A stretch of DNA of 64,000 nt from Symploca sp. SIO1C2. GTDB lineage: Bacteria > Cyanobacteriota > Cyanobacteriia > Cyanobacteriales > Coleofasciculaceae. Numbering within the stretch: the first letter of the stretch is position 1; each line of letters starts with the position of its first letter. This document shows, piece by piece, positions 10,101 to 18,301 of this stretch. The position numbers and the translations under genes are program-made. The DNA is taken from positions 429,244 through 493,243 of the forward strand of contig JAAHFP010000002.1 of NCBI GenBank assembly GCA_010672925.1. Reading direction: 5' to 3'. The notes beneath the pieces are model-generated. The model searched no databases. It was not told the DNA's origin and worked only from the letters and a program-made list of their open reading frames with translations.

Positions 10101-13100
10101 AAGACAAAGATTAAGTAGAGTTAATACTACCTGAGCGAATAACGAAAAGTTGGTCGTCATCGTCGGTGAGATCATCTGCTGTAATATTTGTACAGCTGCT
10201 AGTTGGTATTTGTCAGTGATTACAGGTAAATTGGCCAAATCTGCAATTTCTTTATTCTGCAAGAGGGATTTAATGTCTTGCTGTTGCTGTTGGATTTTCT
10301 CATAAACATCGATCGGTTGATCGGAGATATCGATTCCTAGTTGTGATAAAATGTCAATAGCGGTATCTATGGCACGATGACTGTCGAATATAGCGAAATA
10401 ATACAAGACCTTGATGCGATAAACTTCGACCACATCGATAATATCTTTAGCTTGTGTGAGCATCGTTTCAGCAAAACCTTCGAGGCGCTCAAATTCATTA
10501 TTTAAGTAGAGTAGTTCTAGCGTTTCTAGATGGACTTCTAAGGTCAATTGATAATCTTCTTGCCAACTCAGTTCTGGCAATAACTCTAAGCAATTTTCTA
10601 AATACTTTAGAGCCGGTTGATAGGCGATCGAGGCTTTCGCCTTTTTGCCAGCTTGAAGATTTAATTTGGCTAACTCCTCTTTTGCCACCTGCTCAGTAAT
10701 TAGTTCCGAGCCTTCGTTGAGTTGATTGACAATCTCAAAAATATTTGACTCTAATTCATGGGTTTGGGTATGTTCCAGGAGGAAATAACCGATTTGCAGG
10801 TGCACTGATTGTTTCTCGGCTTCTGGAATTAAAGCATAGGCAGCTTGCTGAACTCGGTCGTGCAAAAATTTGTAGGGGATATAGTTAGAGATTTGGGGAA
10901 TAAAAGTAGAAGGGTTTGCTGAACCATTGCTGGCGATCTCTTCTTGATTCCATAGCAAAGGTATTTTATAGTCATTATTCAGGGGTAGAATTAAACCGGC
11001 TTCTAAGGCTGGCTGTAGTGCCCTAGCTGTAGCTACGGGAGATTGATTATTGACAGTGCAAAGAACTTCTAAATCAAATTGATTGCCAATACAAGCTGCT
11101 AATTGCAAAATTTTCTGAGTCTTGTCATCCAGTTTGGTAATTTTGCCGATGGTTAGGTCAACGACATTATCAGTTATGCCTACCCTTTCGATTTCTTCAA
11201 TATTCCAGTGCCAACAATTTGGCTGGCGCTCGAAGGATAAAAGATTATCTCGATATAGAGATTGGAGTAGTTGAGTCAGGAAGAAAGGATTGCCTTGGGT
11301 TTTCTGGCTGATTAAATGGGCTAGGGGTTTTGATTTTTCTGTGGTACAGTTTAAGGTATCGGCAATTAATTGATTGATATCTTGAATGGCCAAGGGTTGT
11401 AACCAGACCTGATTGACTCTTGCCCCTGCTTTTTGCATCCGCTCCAAGGTTTGCCTTAAAGGATGAGTCTCATCAACTTCATTATCTCGATAGGCTCCGA
11501 TGAGCAAGAGATATTGGCTCTCCGCATTGGTTGCTAATCGCTCTATTAAATTCAGAGAGGCTAAATCTGACCACTGTAAATCATCAAAGAAAAGCACTAA
11601 CGGATGTTCTTCCTTAGTGAAAACACCAATAAATTTTTGAAAGTATAAATTAAAGCGATTTTGAGCCTCAGTTGCTCCTAGTGGCTCGACGGGAGGCTGT
11701 TGGCCAATAATTTGCTCCAATTCCGGAATCACATCAATGATAATCTGACCATTACCTGCTAAACTTGCTAAAAGCTGCTGTTTCCAAGTTTGGAGTGCAG
11801 TTTCAGATTCCGTCAGCAACTGCCGGATTAAGTCTTGAAAAGCTAAAGCGATCGCACCATAGGGAATGTCTCGCTGCAACTGGTCAAACTTTCCCCTAGT
11901 AAAGTATCCTCGCTGGCGTAATATCGGTTGATGAATTTCATTGACTAAGGCGGATTTACCGATTCCTGAATAACCAGAAACCAGGATTATCTCACTGCTC
12001 CCTTGACTGACTCGCTCAAATGTAGTTAAAAGTTGGGTAACTTCTGCTTCTCTACCATAAAGCTTTTCGGAAATAACAAAGCGATCGCTAATGTCTTGAG
12101 TTGCTAAAGGAAACGGGTCAATTTGCCCTAAACTCTGTAACTGAGTCAGACAGGTTTCTAAGTCGGCTTTAATTCCCCCAGCACTTTGGTATCGCTCTTC
12201 AGGAATTTTGGCCAATAATTTCATAACAATATCTGAAACCACTTTAGGTATTAGTTGATAGCTCCCCAGGTAATACTGCTCAGATAAGTCCCAATTCCTC
12301 TCCCCCAGCTCCCTCAGCTCCCTCAGCTCCCTCAGCTCCCCCAACTCCCTCAGCTCCCCCAGCTCCCCCAGCTCCCCCAGCTCCCCCAGCTCCCTCAGCT
12401 CCCCCAGCTTCCCCAGCTCCCTCAGCTCCCTCAGCTCCCCCAGCTCATGGGGAGGAATAGGTTGTTGAGCAAGATGACAATGAACTAATTCGATGGAGTC
12501 AGTGGCGGCAAAAGGCAATTGATTGGTAAGTAACTCGTAGAAGGTAGCACCCAAAGAATAAAAATCACTGCGGTAATCTATCCCTCGGTTCATTCTGCCA
12601 GTTTGCTCTGGAGCAATATAAGCTAAAGTTCCTTCTAATCGTTCAATATTACCCAGGGTCTGAATCTCCCGAGATAAACGGGTGGAAAGGCCAAAGTCGA
12701 TAATTTTGAGTTGTTCTGTTGCTGGGTTATAAACGATATTGGAGGGGTTAATATCTTTGTGGATAATCTTGGCGGCGTGAATAGCAGCTAAACTTTCAGT
12801 GGTTTTAATAGCGATGGAGAGAAATTCTTCGAGAGTTCTTGAGAAGTGCTTCCCACCCCCTTCCACCTTTACCTCCTGCCTTCTGCCTCCTGCCTTCTGC
12901 CTCCTGCCTCCATTAGCCATTAATCGTTTTAAAGATTCACCCCCAAAGTCTTCCAACAACATAACTAAACTATTTTCATACCGCTCCAAGCCATAGGCTT
13001 TAATAACTCCATCGGTATTTAAGGAACAAGTCACTTCATATTCAAGCTTGTAACGAGTTAATTCTGATGGGGTAGGATAGTCTTCTTTAAGAATCTTTAA

Positions 13101-13217
13101 GATAATCGGTTGATAGTTAGACTTGAGAATCCCTCGATAGACTAATGAATTAGCACTTTCGTAGATTTGTTGGCTAATCTGATAATTGGCTGGAAATTTG
13201 TTGGGTTGCTGCTCCAT
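7161..13217 (-). CDS. Ser/Thr kinase - AAA ATPase - GAF - AAA-like multidomain signalling protein
   Basis: A 2018-residue cytosolic signalling protein. Residues 1-350 are a Ser/Thr protein kinase: ILKILK lysine, catalytic loop [11 protein letters not shown] and APEQ are present. An AAA_16-type ATPase follows with P-loop GYSGIGKS near 413-420 and Walker [12 protein letters not shown] long helical repeat region reaches about 1400. A GAF domain (about 1425-1600) leads to a coiled coil ([19 protein letters not shown]). The end is an AAA_35-like domain (about 1640-1915, P-loop-like [15 protein letters not shown]). Known cyanobacterial relatives of this type usually end in a histidine kinase; here that is replaced. 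Two in-frame repeat insertions lie in the kinase domain, at residues 102-125 (heptamer type) and 258-306 (LRELGEL nonamer type). Activity despite these insertions is uncertain. Confidence 0.9.
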   Translation of the reverse strand: MEQQPNKFPANYQISQQIYESANSLVYRGILKSNYQPIILKILKEDYPTPSELTRYKLEYEVTCSLNTDGVIKAYGLERYENSLVMLLEDFGGESLKRLMANGGRRQKAGGRRQEVKVEGGGKHFSRTLEEFLSIAIKTTESLAAIHAAKIIHKDINPSNIVYNPATEQLKIIDFGLSTRLSREIQTLGNIERLEGTLAYIAPEQTGRMNRGIDYRSDFYSLGATFYELLTNQLPFAATDSIELVHCHLAQQPIPPHELGELRELRELGKLGELRELGELGELGELGELRELGELRELRELRELGERNWDLSEQYYLGSYQLIPKVVSDIVMKLLAKIPEERYQSAGGIKADLETCLTQLQSLGQIDPFPLATQDISDRFVISEKLYGREAEVTQLLTTFERVSQGSSEIILVSGYSGIGKSALVNEIHQPILRQRGYFTRGKFDQLQRDIPYGAIALAFQDLIRQLLTESETALQTWKQQLLASLAGNGQIIIDVIPELEQIIGQQPPVEPLGATEAQNRFNLYFQKFIGVFTKEEHPLVLFFDDLQWSDLASLNLIERLATNAESQYLLLIGAYRDNEVDETHPLRQTLERMQKAGARVNQVWLQPLAIQDINQLIADTLNCTTEKSKPLAHLISQKTQGNPFFLTQLLQSLYRDNLLSFERQPNCWHWNIEEIERVGITDNVVDLTIGKITKLDDKTQKILQLAACIGNQFDLEVLCTVNNQSPVATARALQPALEAGLILPLNNDYKIPLLWNQEEIASNGSANPSTFIPQISNYIPYKFLHDRVQQAAYALIPEAEKQSVHLQIGYFLLEHTQTHELESNIFEIVNQLNEGSELITEQVAKEELAKLNLQAGKKAKASIAYQPALKYLENCLELLPELSWQEDYQLTLEVHLETLELLYLNNEFERLEGFAETMLTQAKDIIDVVEVYRIKVLYYFAIFDSHRAIDTAIDILSQLGIDISDQPIDVYEKIQQQQQDIKSLLQNKEIADLANLPVITDKYQLAAVQILQQMISPTMTTNFSLFAQVVLTLLNLCLQYGNYPQAAVTYSFYGLLVCGTIKDINYGYKFGELAISLLDKLTLPQAESFTIHVYYGFIWHWKKSLNEQIARDKLLNTFFKSINQGEHESSGYVSLDYCLLIFFAGDDLTQIQNDIKKHSKLIETTQQKYLIDYVKIPQNLVNHLIAKPDPKEAILIGDSQSEEENKIKTYIETSNEWLLFTFYLHKTIAYYLFQDSNQAFAHTVQTGKYIASIGSHFIVPQHNFYDSLSLLTYHHSCTLEEQQQLLEKVEKNQQEMKIWAGDCPENFQNKYDLVTAEKARVLGNNWQAQELYEKAIQGAKQAEFIHEEAIAYERAAEFYFSLGREEIGRLYLKNAHHCYSRWGATAKVQALEAEYPQFLRKMNHRQEQQSIKTTESTGSTSPQVLDIATVTKASQVLAREIKLDQLLAKLMKTLIENGGAQTGFLILEKDGQWVIEAEGKVDADDVILLRSLPIDSVDTETQTPLLPVTIINYVARTQENVILSNALKEGQFTLDPYIVANRPKSILCTALLNQGKVSGIIYLENNLTTSAFTSDRIEILRILSAQAAISIENARLYTQLEDYNRNLEQRVEERTQELSQTLEVLKATQAELIFENELLKNDEQVSDFDYQVGGSLPMDAPTYVVRSADRYLYQALKQGEFCYILNPRQMGKSSLMVRMMNHLNHEGVSCAAIDLTRIGSENVTSDQWYKGFAVELWRSFGLLRKVNLKKWWKEREDISAVQRLSQFIEEVLLGEMDQPDNSLPKNMVVFIDEIDSILSLNFPVNDFFALIRSCYNQRTLNRDYGNLTFALLGVATPSGLITNHKTTPFNIGQAIELQGFKEHEAQPLLQGLAEKVTNPQTLLKELLAWTNGQPFLTQKLCQFIRNTSSPIPTNEEAEWVADLVQSSIIDNWETQDEPEHLRTIRDRLLKSQQSRRLLEIYQQIQQQGEVVAYDTPEEKELLLSGLVVKQQGLLRVNNRIYQSIFNHSWVEEQVRGI
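12299..12447 (-). repeat. In-frame nonamer array inside the kinase domain
   Basis: About sixteen tandem units of CTCCCTCAG/CTCCCCCAG encode Leu-Arg-Glu / Leu-Gly-Glu triplets (residues about 258-306). The 9-bp unit keeps the frame whatever the copy number. The same nonamers occur in MITE families B (28.1 kb) and C (27.4 kb). The coding strand has many GGGGGAG runs that could form G-quadruplexes. Confidence 0.92.
12868..12912 (-). repeat. In-frame heptamer insertion in the kinase domain
   Basis: Six GGCAGGA/GGCAGAA heptamers (42 bp, a multiple of three) encode the low-complexity stretch [12 protein letters not shown] between the kinase N-lobe and the FSRTLEEFL helix. The unit is the same as in intergenic heptamer arrays. 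Gain or loss of one unit would shift the frame. Confidence 0.88.
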
Positions 13218-13342
13218 ATCAGGTTCGATTAAGTCCTGGAAACCTTTTTCTACAAGATTTCCAGGATTTTATCATAGTGCCTGAATTTTAGAATATACCA
13301 GAGTACCTAATTTGAGTCCTCAGTTTCAGCAACTTTTAGCAA

Positions 13343-14527
13343 TTAAGTTGAACTGAGGGGAATATAAGGATAGGGAGGTCGAAAACAGCCTACATCTACT
13401 AGATAGTTACCATCTTTGTCTTTTTTATAAAAGGGAAAATGATCTTCCTGCTCTGGTTCTTCTTTTGCATCAGCCCATTTTTTAAGATTATCTGGATCAG
13501 CATCATTAGGTATGGGGGGATAGGGCATAAGAACATGATAAGCTACCCATGGTTTTTCATTACTAATAATTATCTCTTTGATGTCAGCCTGAAAACGACT
13601 CCAATCTACTTCTAAAGTATACTGCATAGTGATTTCACCTGTGCTTAAAATAGATGGGTGAATTTGGTGATATTTATCTACGTCGTTTTCTGTTACTTGA
13701 TAATAGGCTTGTCCGGCTAATAAGAGAGACAAAGATATTCCTTGCCAAGCTTTGCTGGTAGGCAAAATCAAAAATCTTTGACGTCCTGGCTCAGGCGTTA
13801 AGGATGAGTAAACATCCTCATCACAGATGTTGTCAGGAGAATCTGCTCCACCATAAAGGAAAATTTCTCGGGCAATAAGACCATCTAGAACATTATGATG
13901 TTCTGCGTCGTAAATTTCTTGCCATTTACCTGTACAAAATTTCTCCCACAAGGTCTCTTGAGGCTCACCAATCGATATTTCTTTGGCTCTCAAGTAAGCC
14001 CACCAAGTTTTAGCAACTAACTGAGATATTTTGCGACTATGTAGTAAAAATCGAATTGTGGTATAATAATTTCCCAACTGGGTTTTATAATCACTCAACT
14101 TGGTTATATCATCAATTTGATCATCCTCTTTTACCTTAATGCATGAATTAATAAAACCATCTGAAAAAATAACTCCTGGTGAGGGTAAATATGAAGATAG
14201 TCGCCAGTCCCCCCCGTAACGGGGATAGTCTTTCAGGTTGTCTATTGTTTCTCGATCCAAATTAAAATAATTAAATTTTTCAGGGTGCTCCTCCGAAGAG
14301 TCCCTGCTTGGAGAAGATGTTCGTAGTGTAGAGGTTTCCGTTGATTCTGGTGTAGAGCTTTCCGGTGTTGCCCCTCTTTTTTTTGCTAGTATGCTTGTTT
14401 TTATATTATGGGCGTCTATCTCTGAATTATCAGGTTCTACATATAGAATCTGGTAATAGGTATCTTCGTGAAATGCATTTTGGGGTTTTTGTGGGTCTCC
14501 TGAACCAGAAAACAGCTGTATGTTCAT
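13343..14527 (-). CDS. Unknown protein at the end of the oxidative gene run
   Basis: A 394-residue protein I cannot assign to a family. AGGAG lies 9 bases before its ATG, so the start is well supported. There is no signal peptide and no membrane segment. Residues about 50-85 are a Ser/Thr/Pro/Glu-rich linker (many TPES-like units) between a short N-terminal part and a larger folded C-terminal part. That part contains TWWAYLRAKE, a histidine pair in YDAEHHNV, and RQRFLILPTSKAWQG. The C-terminus is rich in Pro, Tyr and Asp. It starts 28 bp after the amidohydrolase remnant and is last in a co-directional run of eight genes. A shared transcript with the peroxidase genes is possible, but the long upstream gaps argue for separate promoters. 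Confidence 0.7.
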   Translation of the reverse strand: MNIQLFSGSGDPQKPQNAFHEDTYYQILYVEPDNSEIDAHNIKTSILAKKRGATPESSTPESTETSTLRTSSPSRDSSEEHPEKFNYFNLDRETIDNLKDYPRYGGDWRLSSYLPSPGVIFSDGFINSCIKVKEDDQIDDITKLSDYKTQLGNYYTTIRFLLHSRKISQLVAKTWWAYLRAKEISIGEPQETLWEKFCTGKWQEIYDAEHHNVLDGLIAREIFLYGGADSPDNICDEDVYSSLTPEPGRQRFLILPTSKAWQGISLSLLLAGQAYYQVTENDVDKYHQIHPSILSTGEITMQYTLEVDWSRFQADIKEIIISNEKPWVAYHVLMPYPPIPNDADPDNLKKWADAKEEPEQEDHFPFYKKDKDGNYLVDVGCFRPPYPYIPLSST

Positions 14528-14555
14528 TGTTATTTTCTCCTACATAGTTTGCAAT

Positions 14556-14876
14556 TCAAGACAAATTGTAAAAACGGCGAGGATTATGCCAAAGAATCTT
14601 TTGCACAGTTTCCTTAGACACAGTTTCCTCAAGCTTTACCATTTCGGCAACGATGTCCGGCTTGTGATCCATATGGGGATAATCCGAACCGAAGATAATG
14701 TTATCCGTGCCAATATATTCCATCACCTGAGCCAAATAAGGTTCCGAAGGCTCAATAGCAATAAAACACTGGCGACGAAAATATTCTGAAGGCTTTATAT
14801 CGAGATATTCCCTCCACATAGGTTGAGGTTCAATCACATGGGAATCGGCATCAATAATTGAATATCCTTTGAGCAT
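14556..14876 (-). pseudogene. Internally deleted amidohydrolase (amidohydro-related, PF04909 type)
   Basis: The 106-residue frame joins the two ends of an amidohydrolase-2 protein. The N-terminal strand IIDADSHVIEP holds the DxH metal motif. It is followed almost directly by the family C-terminus: GTDNIIFGSDYPHMD, with the metal-binding Asp, and HNPRRFYNL. Family members have about 300-400 residues. The central barrel strands with the remaining metal ligands are missing, and the junction is near residue 25-30 (EYLDIKPSEYF). An active enzyme is unlikely. It lies 28 bp upstream of the unknown gene ending at 13343. No good ribosome-binding site precedes its ATG. It could alternatively be a small domain protein in its own right. 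Confidence 0.8.
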
Positions 14877-15063
14877 AATCTGGCAATCTATCTATTGTTA
14901 AAGAACCAGCGTTCAAATTACATTTCCTCTAGATAAGCTGCTGTCCCCTCCCCTCTTCTCATTCCCCGTGTTCTGCCTTCAGCAGTATCACCAACAGATC
15001 AAGAAAATTGATATTTTTATCCTACGAGAGTTATTTTCCTTCAGATCTCTATAAAAGGCAACC

Positions 15064-15146
15064 CATAAAACTCATAGAAAAACTAATAAACCTCTGCAAA
15101 ATAGGCTTGTGGCTCTGTTGCTCTGGGCTTTTAGCTCATATTGTCA
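15064..15146 (+). repeat. Direct repeat D, downstream copy
   Basis: About 80 bp that aligns with 16322-16402: shared parts are CATAAAACTCATA, AAACTAATAA, TCTGC, TGCTCT, GGCTTT and ATATTGT. The two copies lie in the same orientation on either side of the phospholipase-D-like gene. Confidence 0.7.
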
Positions 15147-15225
15147 TACCTGTGCAAAACTGTACTGCTCTGACACAGTTAAAACTGTGGAATAAGTAGG
15201 TTGGGTTGAGGAGCAATTAGCCATT

Positions 15226-15252
15226 AGCCATTAGCCATTAGCCATTAGCCAG
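15226..15252. repeat. Heptamer repeat ATTAGCC
   Basis: About four tandem ATTAGCC units in the 517-bp gap between the amidohydrolase remnant and the phospholipase-D-like gene. A second heptamer array follows at 15317-15358; nothing else but repeat D is recognised in this gap. Confidence 0.85.
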
Positions 15253-15316
15253 AGTGTTTCTTAAGAGCCCCCCACGGGCGGCACGCCACCCCCTACAAAT
15301 GAAAGAAACAAGCTCT

Positions 15317-15360
15317 TTTCCTGTTCCCTATTCCCTATTCCCTATTCCCTATTCCCTGTT
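15317..15360. repeat. Heptamer repeat CCCTATT
   Basis: Five or more tandem CCCTATT units directly downstream of the phospholipase-D-like gene. Confidence 0.85.
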
Positions 15361-15393
15361 CCCTTGTTTCTTCAGAGTAGCTTTACTCTTGGT

Positions 15394-16248
15394 CTATCTA
15401 GGGTCTTTGTTTAACAAAAATGGAGGCCAATCATATCGACTTACCTTGTTATAAGCATTTAGTCCGTAGTGATAAAAGTAGCTGGGTAACCAACCATATT
15501 GGTCATTTGTATTACCCAAAACCCCATCTATGTTATATTCTCTAATATCTATAGATGCACCATTCGGTTCATTGTAAACCCAGCCATAAACACCAAAAGC
15601 ATGATTACGTCTTAATTCTCCGGCTTCCTCAAGTCGCCTTTCCGTTGCTCCACTAGGATCCAATGCGGAACTACCAGCTGAGTACATAAAATTAGTCACA
15701 TGATGAGCATCTCTCCACTTCAGTGCTTCAGAAGGACTAGTGCTGTCTGGTTCCCCTAAGTCTAGAAACGGTATACCAGCATCATAACTAATACCTTCAT
15801 ATTTGTGCAGTGGCATATCAGCGATCGCTTTTTCAATTTCTCCGGCATATTGTGCCCCCTTGTGTGTAGTGTAGAAGGCGTACAACCCTCTACGTTCTTG
15901 TGGATAGAGATGTGCGTTAATGGGGTTTAATAACTTTTTTTGTACTTGTTGACGAATATAATTTATATCAGAAGCCTTAAGCTTGTCTTTGGCATCATAT
16001 TTAAGCTCAAAGATAAACAAAGCAATATTTTTCCCCGGTCCTTTTTGGAGTTGTTGGCAAGCATAGTCTAAATAGACATCCAAATGCTCCCAACTAGACA
16101 GAAATTCAGCATTCGAGGTATAAAATTTGCCCCTCTCTTTGATAACATCGCATTCAATGCCATTGGCTTCCCATTTAATGGCCTGATCCAGCCATCCTTT
16201 GTTATTACACCGATGAGCCATGACGTAAATATGGCAAGTACTGTGCAT
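15394..16248 (-). CDS. Phospholipase D toxin-like (SicTox/GDPD-fold) protein, catalytic His missing
   Basis: A 284-residue protein resembling the sphingomyelinase D/phospholipase D toxins of spiders and some bacteria, a branch of the glycerophosphodiesterase fold. Matching points in order are AHRCN (His12), GIECDV (Glu32 and Asp34, the Mg ligands), the strand ALFIFELKYD where toxins have FDLK, the late strand GVYGWVYNE, and the closing NIDGVLGN. Numbering of His12, Glu32 and Asp34 equals that of the toxins. The loop that carries the second catalytic His (His47) is shortened to KERGKFYTSNAEF and has no His. No signal peptide is evident. GAGG precedes the ATG. Direct repeats D flank the gene, so it could be a movable cassette. 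Lipase activity is doubtful. Confidence 0.72.
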   Translation of the reverse strand: MHSTCHIYVMAHRCNNKGWLDQAIKWEANGIECDVIKERGKFYTSNAEFLSSWEHLDVYLDYACQQLQKGPGKNIALFIFELKYDAKDKLKASDINYIRQQVQKKLLNPINAHLYPQERRGLYAFYTTHKGAQYAGEIEKAIADMPLHKYEGISYDAGIPFLDLGEPDSTSPSEALKWRDAHHVTNFMYSAGSSALDPSGATERRLEEAGELRRNHAFGVYGWVYNEPNGASIDIREYNIDGVLGNTNDQYGWLPSYFYHYGLNAYNKVSRYDWPPFLLNKDPR

Positions 16249-16321
16249 TTTTAATTACCTCACATTAAGTCGTTCGACATTTCTTAAATTATTATTTCTC
16301 AGGTAGAAAAAAATAACAACT

Positions 16322-16402
16322 CATAAAACTCATATAAAAACTAATAACTATCTGCCCGATCCGCTTTTCCCTATGCTGCTCTTGGCTTTGAGCTTATATT
16401 GT
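16322..16402 (+). repeat. Direct repeat D, upstream copy
   Basis: Copy of the repeat at 15064-15146, placed 74 bp upstream of the phospholipase-D-like start. In the same 568-bp gap, TATGAGATTTTA units at 16434-16468 form a short array related in inverse orientation to the large array at 24.6 kb. Three HIP1 sites (GCGATCGC) lie at 16485-16670. No further gene is seen in this gap. Confidence 0.7.
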
Positions 16403-16816
16403 GACGGTTGTACCAATAGACTTTGGTCTTGCTGTATGAGATTTTATATGAGATTTTATATGAGTTTTTGTGATTGCAGAGTTGCGATCGCTTATCGATG
16501 GCTTCTTTCCTTCAATCACATATAGAGTCATTTGTAACACTATGCCATTAGACGTATGTAATAAGGCTAATACTATTGTTTGGAGGAGCGCTGCTAACAA
16601 CAGATCGTACTCAAGTCCATTCCACAGGCATAAGATACCAAAAGCGATCGCATATGGTCGTGCGATCGCTTGATTGTGATGATAGCCTAGGACAGGTTTT
16701 TCTACTCATGATGCTGTTGAGATAGATTCTATCCAAACCTGAAAGAGACTTGTCAACAGAACAGTTTTATTGCGGTGAGCAATTACGTTTCTTCATAACG
16801 TCAGTTTCTAGTGAGT

Positions 16817-17521
16817 TTAAAATTTCAAAGTACCTAAGTAAACTTGCAATGTTTCTATATATTCATCATCAATCAATTCAAAGCCATTGGGTACTTGGCG
16901 ACTTTCTTCAATAAACCCTGGTTCTGTAAAATAATAATCTCGAAATAATTCTCTAGTTTTATGAACAATTTCATACATAAAATTATTTCCCTTTAATTCC
17001 TTTTCTGTGAAGGGGAAATTAGCCATACTACTTTGGCAAAATATCACATAACCACCGGATTTTAAAAATCTTGAACTTTGCTCCATTAACTCAGTAATAA
17101 ACCATCTACGATTAGGAGTCCCTGCTTTACAAAAAGGAGGATTGCATAAGACTACGTCATAAGGTTCTGAGGGTTCAAAATTCATCCAATCTCTAACCCA
17201 AGTCTGACGAAACTCTACATTGTTTTTGTCAGCGTTTTTATTGGCTGTTGTGATAACCATTTCATTAATATCGGTAATATCAATACTTTGAGCCCCTAGT
17301 TTCATTGCCAGGATAGCATGGATGCCTGTGCCTGCTCCAATTTCAATAACAGTTTTTCCGCAAAATACATGAGGAACTTTTGCCATTCCTTGAGCAAGAG
17401 CCATGCCGTGAGGTGTCGGTTTCCAGACATCACCATTACCATCCATCTCAATTTTTATAACAAATGGATCGAAAAAATATTTAACGTCTGTACATAATGT
17501 TGCCTGATTAGTCATACTCAT
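16817..17521 (-). CDS. SAM-dependent methyltransferase (NPPF type)
   Basis: A 234-residue class I methyltransferase. Motif I is IEIGAGTGIHA at about residues 60-70, the acidic motif II is ITDIN, and motif IV is CNPPF. The (N/D)PP(Y/F) motif is typical of enzymes that methylate amino groups in proteins, RNA bases or small molecules; the substrate cannot be read from the sequence. AGGAG lies 8-9 bases before the first ATG. A second Met at residue 3 is an alternative start. The gene begins 34 bp after the cysteine dioxygenase and almost certainly shares its transcript. That pairing suggests a role on a sulfur- or amine-containing small molecule (inference). A ribosomal-protein methyltransferase is the main alternative. 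Confidence 0.82.
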   Translation of the reverse strand: MSMTNQATLCTDVKYFFDPFVIKIEMDGNGDVWKPTPHGMALAQGMAKVPHVFCGKTVIEIGAGTGIHAILAMKLGAQSIDITDINEMVITTANKNADKNNVEFRQTWVRDWMNFEPSEPYDVVLCNPPFCKAGTPNRRWFITELMEQSSRFLKSGGYVIFCQSSMANFPFTEKELKGNNFMYEIVHKTRELFRDYYFTEPGFIEESRQVPNGFELIDDEYIETLQVYLGTLKF

Positions 17522-17555
17522 TTGATCTACTCCTACTAATTATTTAACTAATTAA

Positions 17556-18116
17556 TTAAATTGCCAGTTCATTTATTTTGTTGTCGTTAGAGTAGTTTAG
17601 TTGACACGTACTCATTTCTTTAGTCTCAGGATAATAAATACGACATTTATCTATTGGTTTGGAATAGAAGTGTAAAGTTACTGCTTGCTCACTGAGAACT
17701 TTTACAGAATGCCATAAAGTTGCAGAAAATATACAGATTTTATTTCTAGAACCGTAAACATTACGCTTAATTTCTACTAAACTTTTTTTTGAACTTTTCT
17801 GTTCATTAAGCTGATATTGTGTTTCTTCTAGTTCCCCTGTAATTATATACATAAAACAGTCTTGTTCTCCATGATCATGTATTGGACAAAACTGACCTTT
17901 TTGCCAACACAAAACTAGTAATTCGTATTCTTCTGTTCTTCTAATTAAGTTGCGAGTATAATGATTTTTATTCCAACAGCAGTAAGATTTTACACTGTTA
18001 AAATCAAGTTCAATAGATTGAATTAATGCTCTAAGTTCAGTTCGTTTTCCATTCGCTAAATCCAGTCGAGGTAACAGTTCGTACAGAGAATTGATTATAG
18101 AATAATTATTGAGCAT
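17556..18116 (-). CDS. Cysteine dioxygenase (thiol dioxygenase, cupin)
   Basis: Oxidises a thiol such as L-cysteine to its sulfinate with O2 and one Fe(II). The 186-residue product aligns along its length with mammalian CDO. YTRN at 53-56 gives the substrate-binding Tyr and Arg. Iron ligands are His80 and His82 in CPIHDHG and His136 in LWHSV. HFYSKPID includes Tyr151. Cys87 in QDCF corresponds to mammalian Cys93, which crosslinks to Tyr157 (here Tyr151). Most bacterial CDOs have Gly at that site, so this copy looks eukaryote-like. The pair with the methyltransferase 34 bp downstream is tight. Cysteine is the likely substrate; other thiols such as mercaptopropionate are possible. Confidence 0.88.
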   Translation of the reverse strand: MLNNYSIINSLYELLPRLDLANGKRTELRALIQSIELDFNSVKSYCCWNKNHYTRNLIRRTEEYELLVLCWQKGQFCPIHDHGEQDCFMYIITGELEETQYQLNEQKSSKKSLVEIKRNVYGSRNKICIFSATLWHSVKVLSEQAVTLHFYSKPIDKCRIYYPETKEMSTCQLNYSNDNKINELAI

Positions 18117-18301
18117 TTCGATCTTGTCTCAGGTTATTTGGTCAAGCCCTAAATTGTGAAATATCCAACGCTAACCCTCCCATATTAGATATAGCTTTGG
18201 TTAGTTTACTGACGGTTAATGACTTGGGGAATGTCTATGTATCCCGACGCTAATTATACGAATATAGTGCGGGAGTTATTACCTCCCCCAAACACCCACC
18301 A

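Noticed and set aside
12299-12447. CRISPR-like regular array
   Set aside because: The units are contiguous 9-mers without spacers and lie in a reading frame; no cas genes are in the window.
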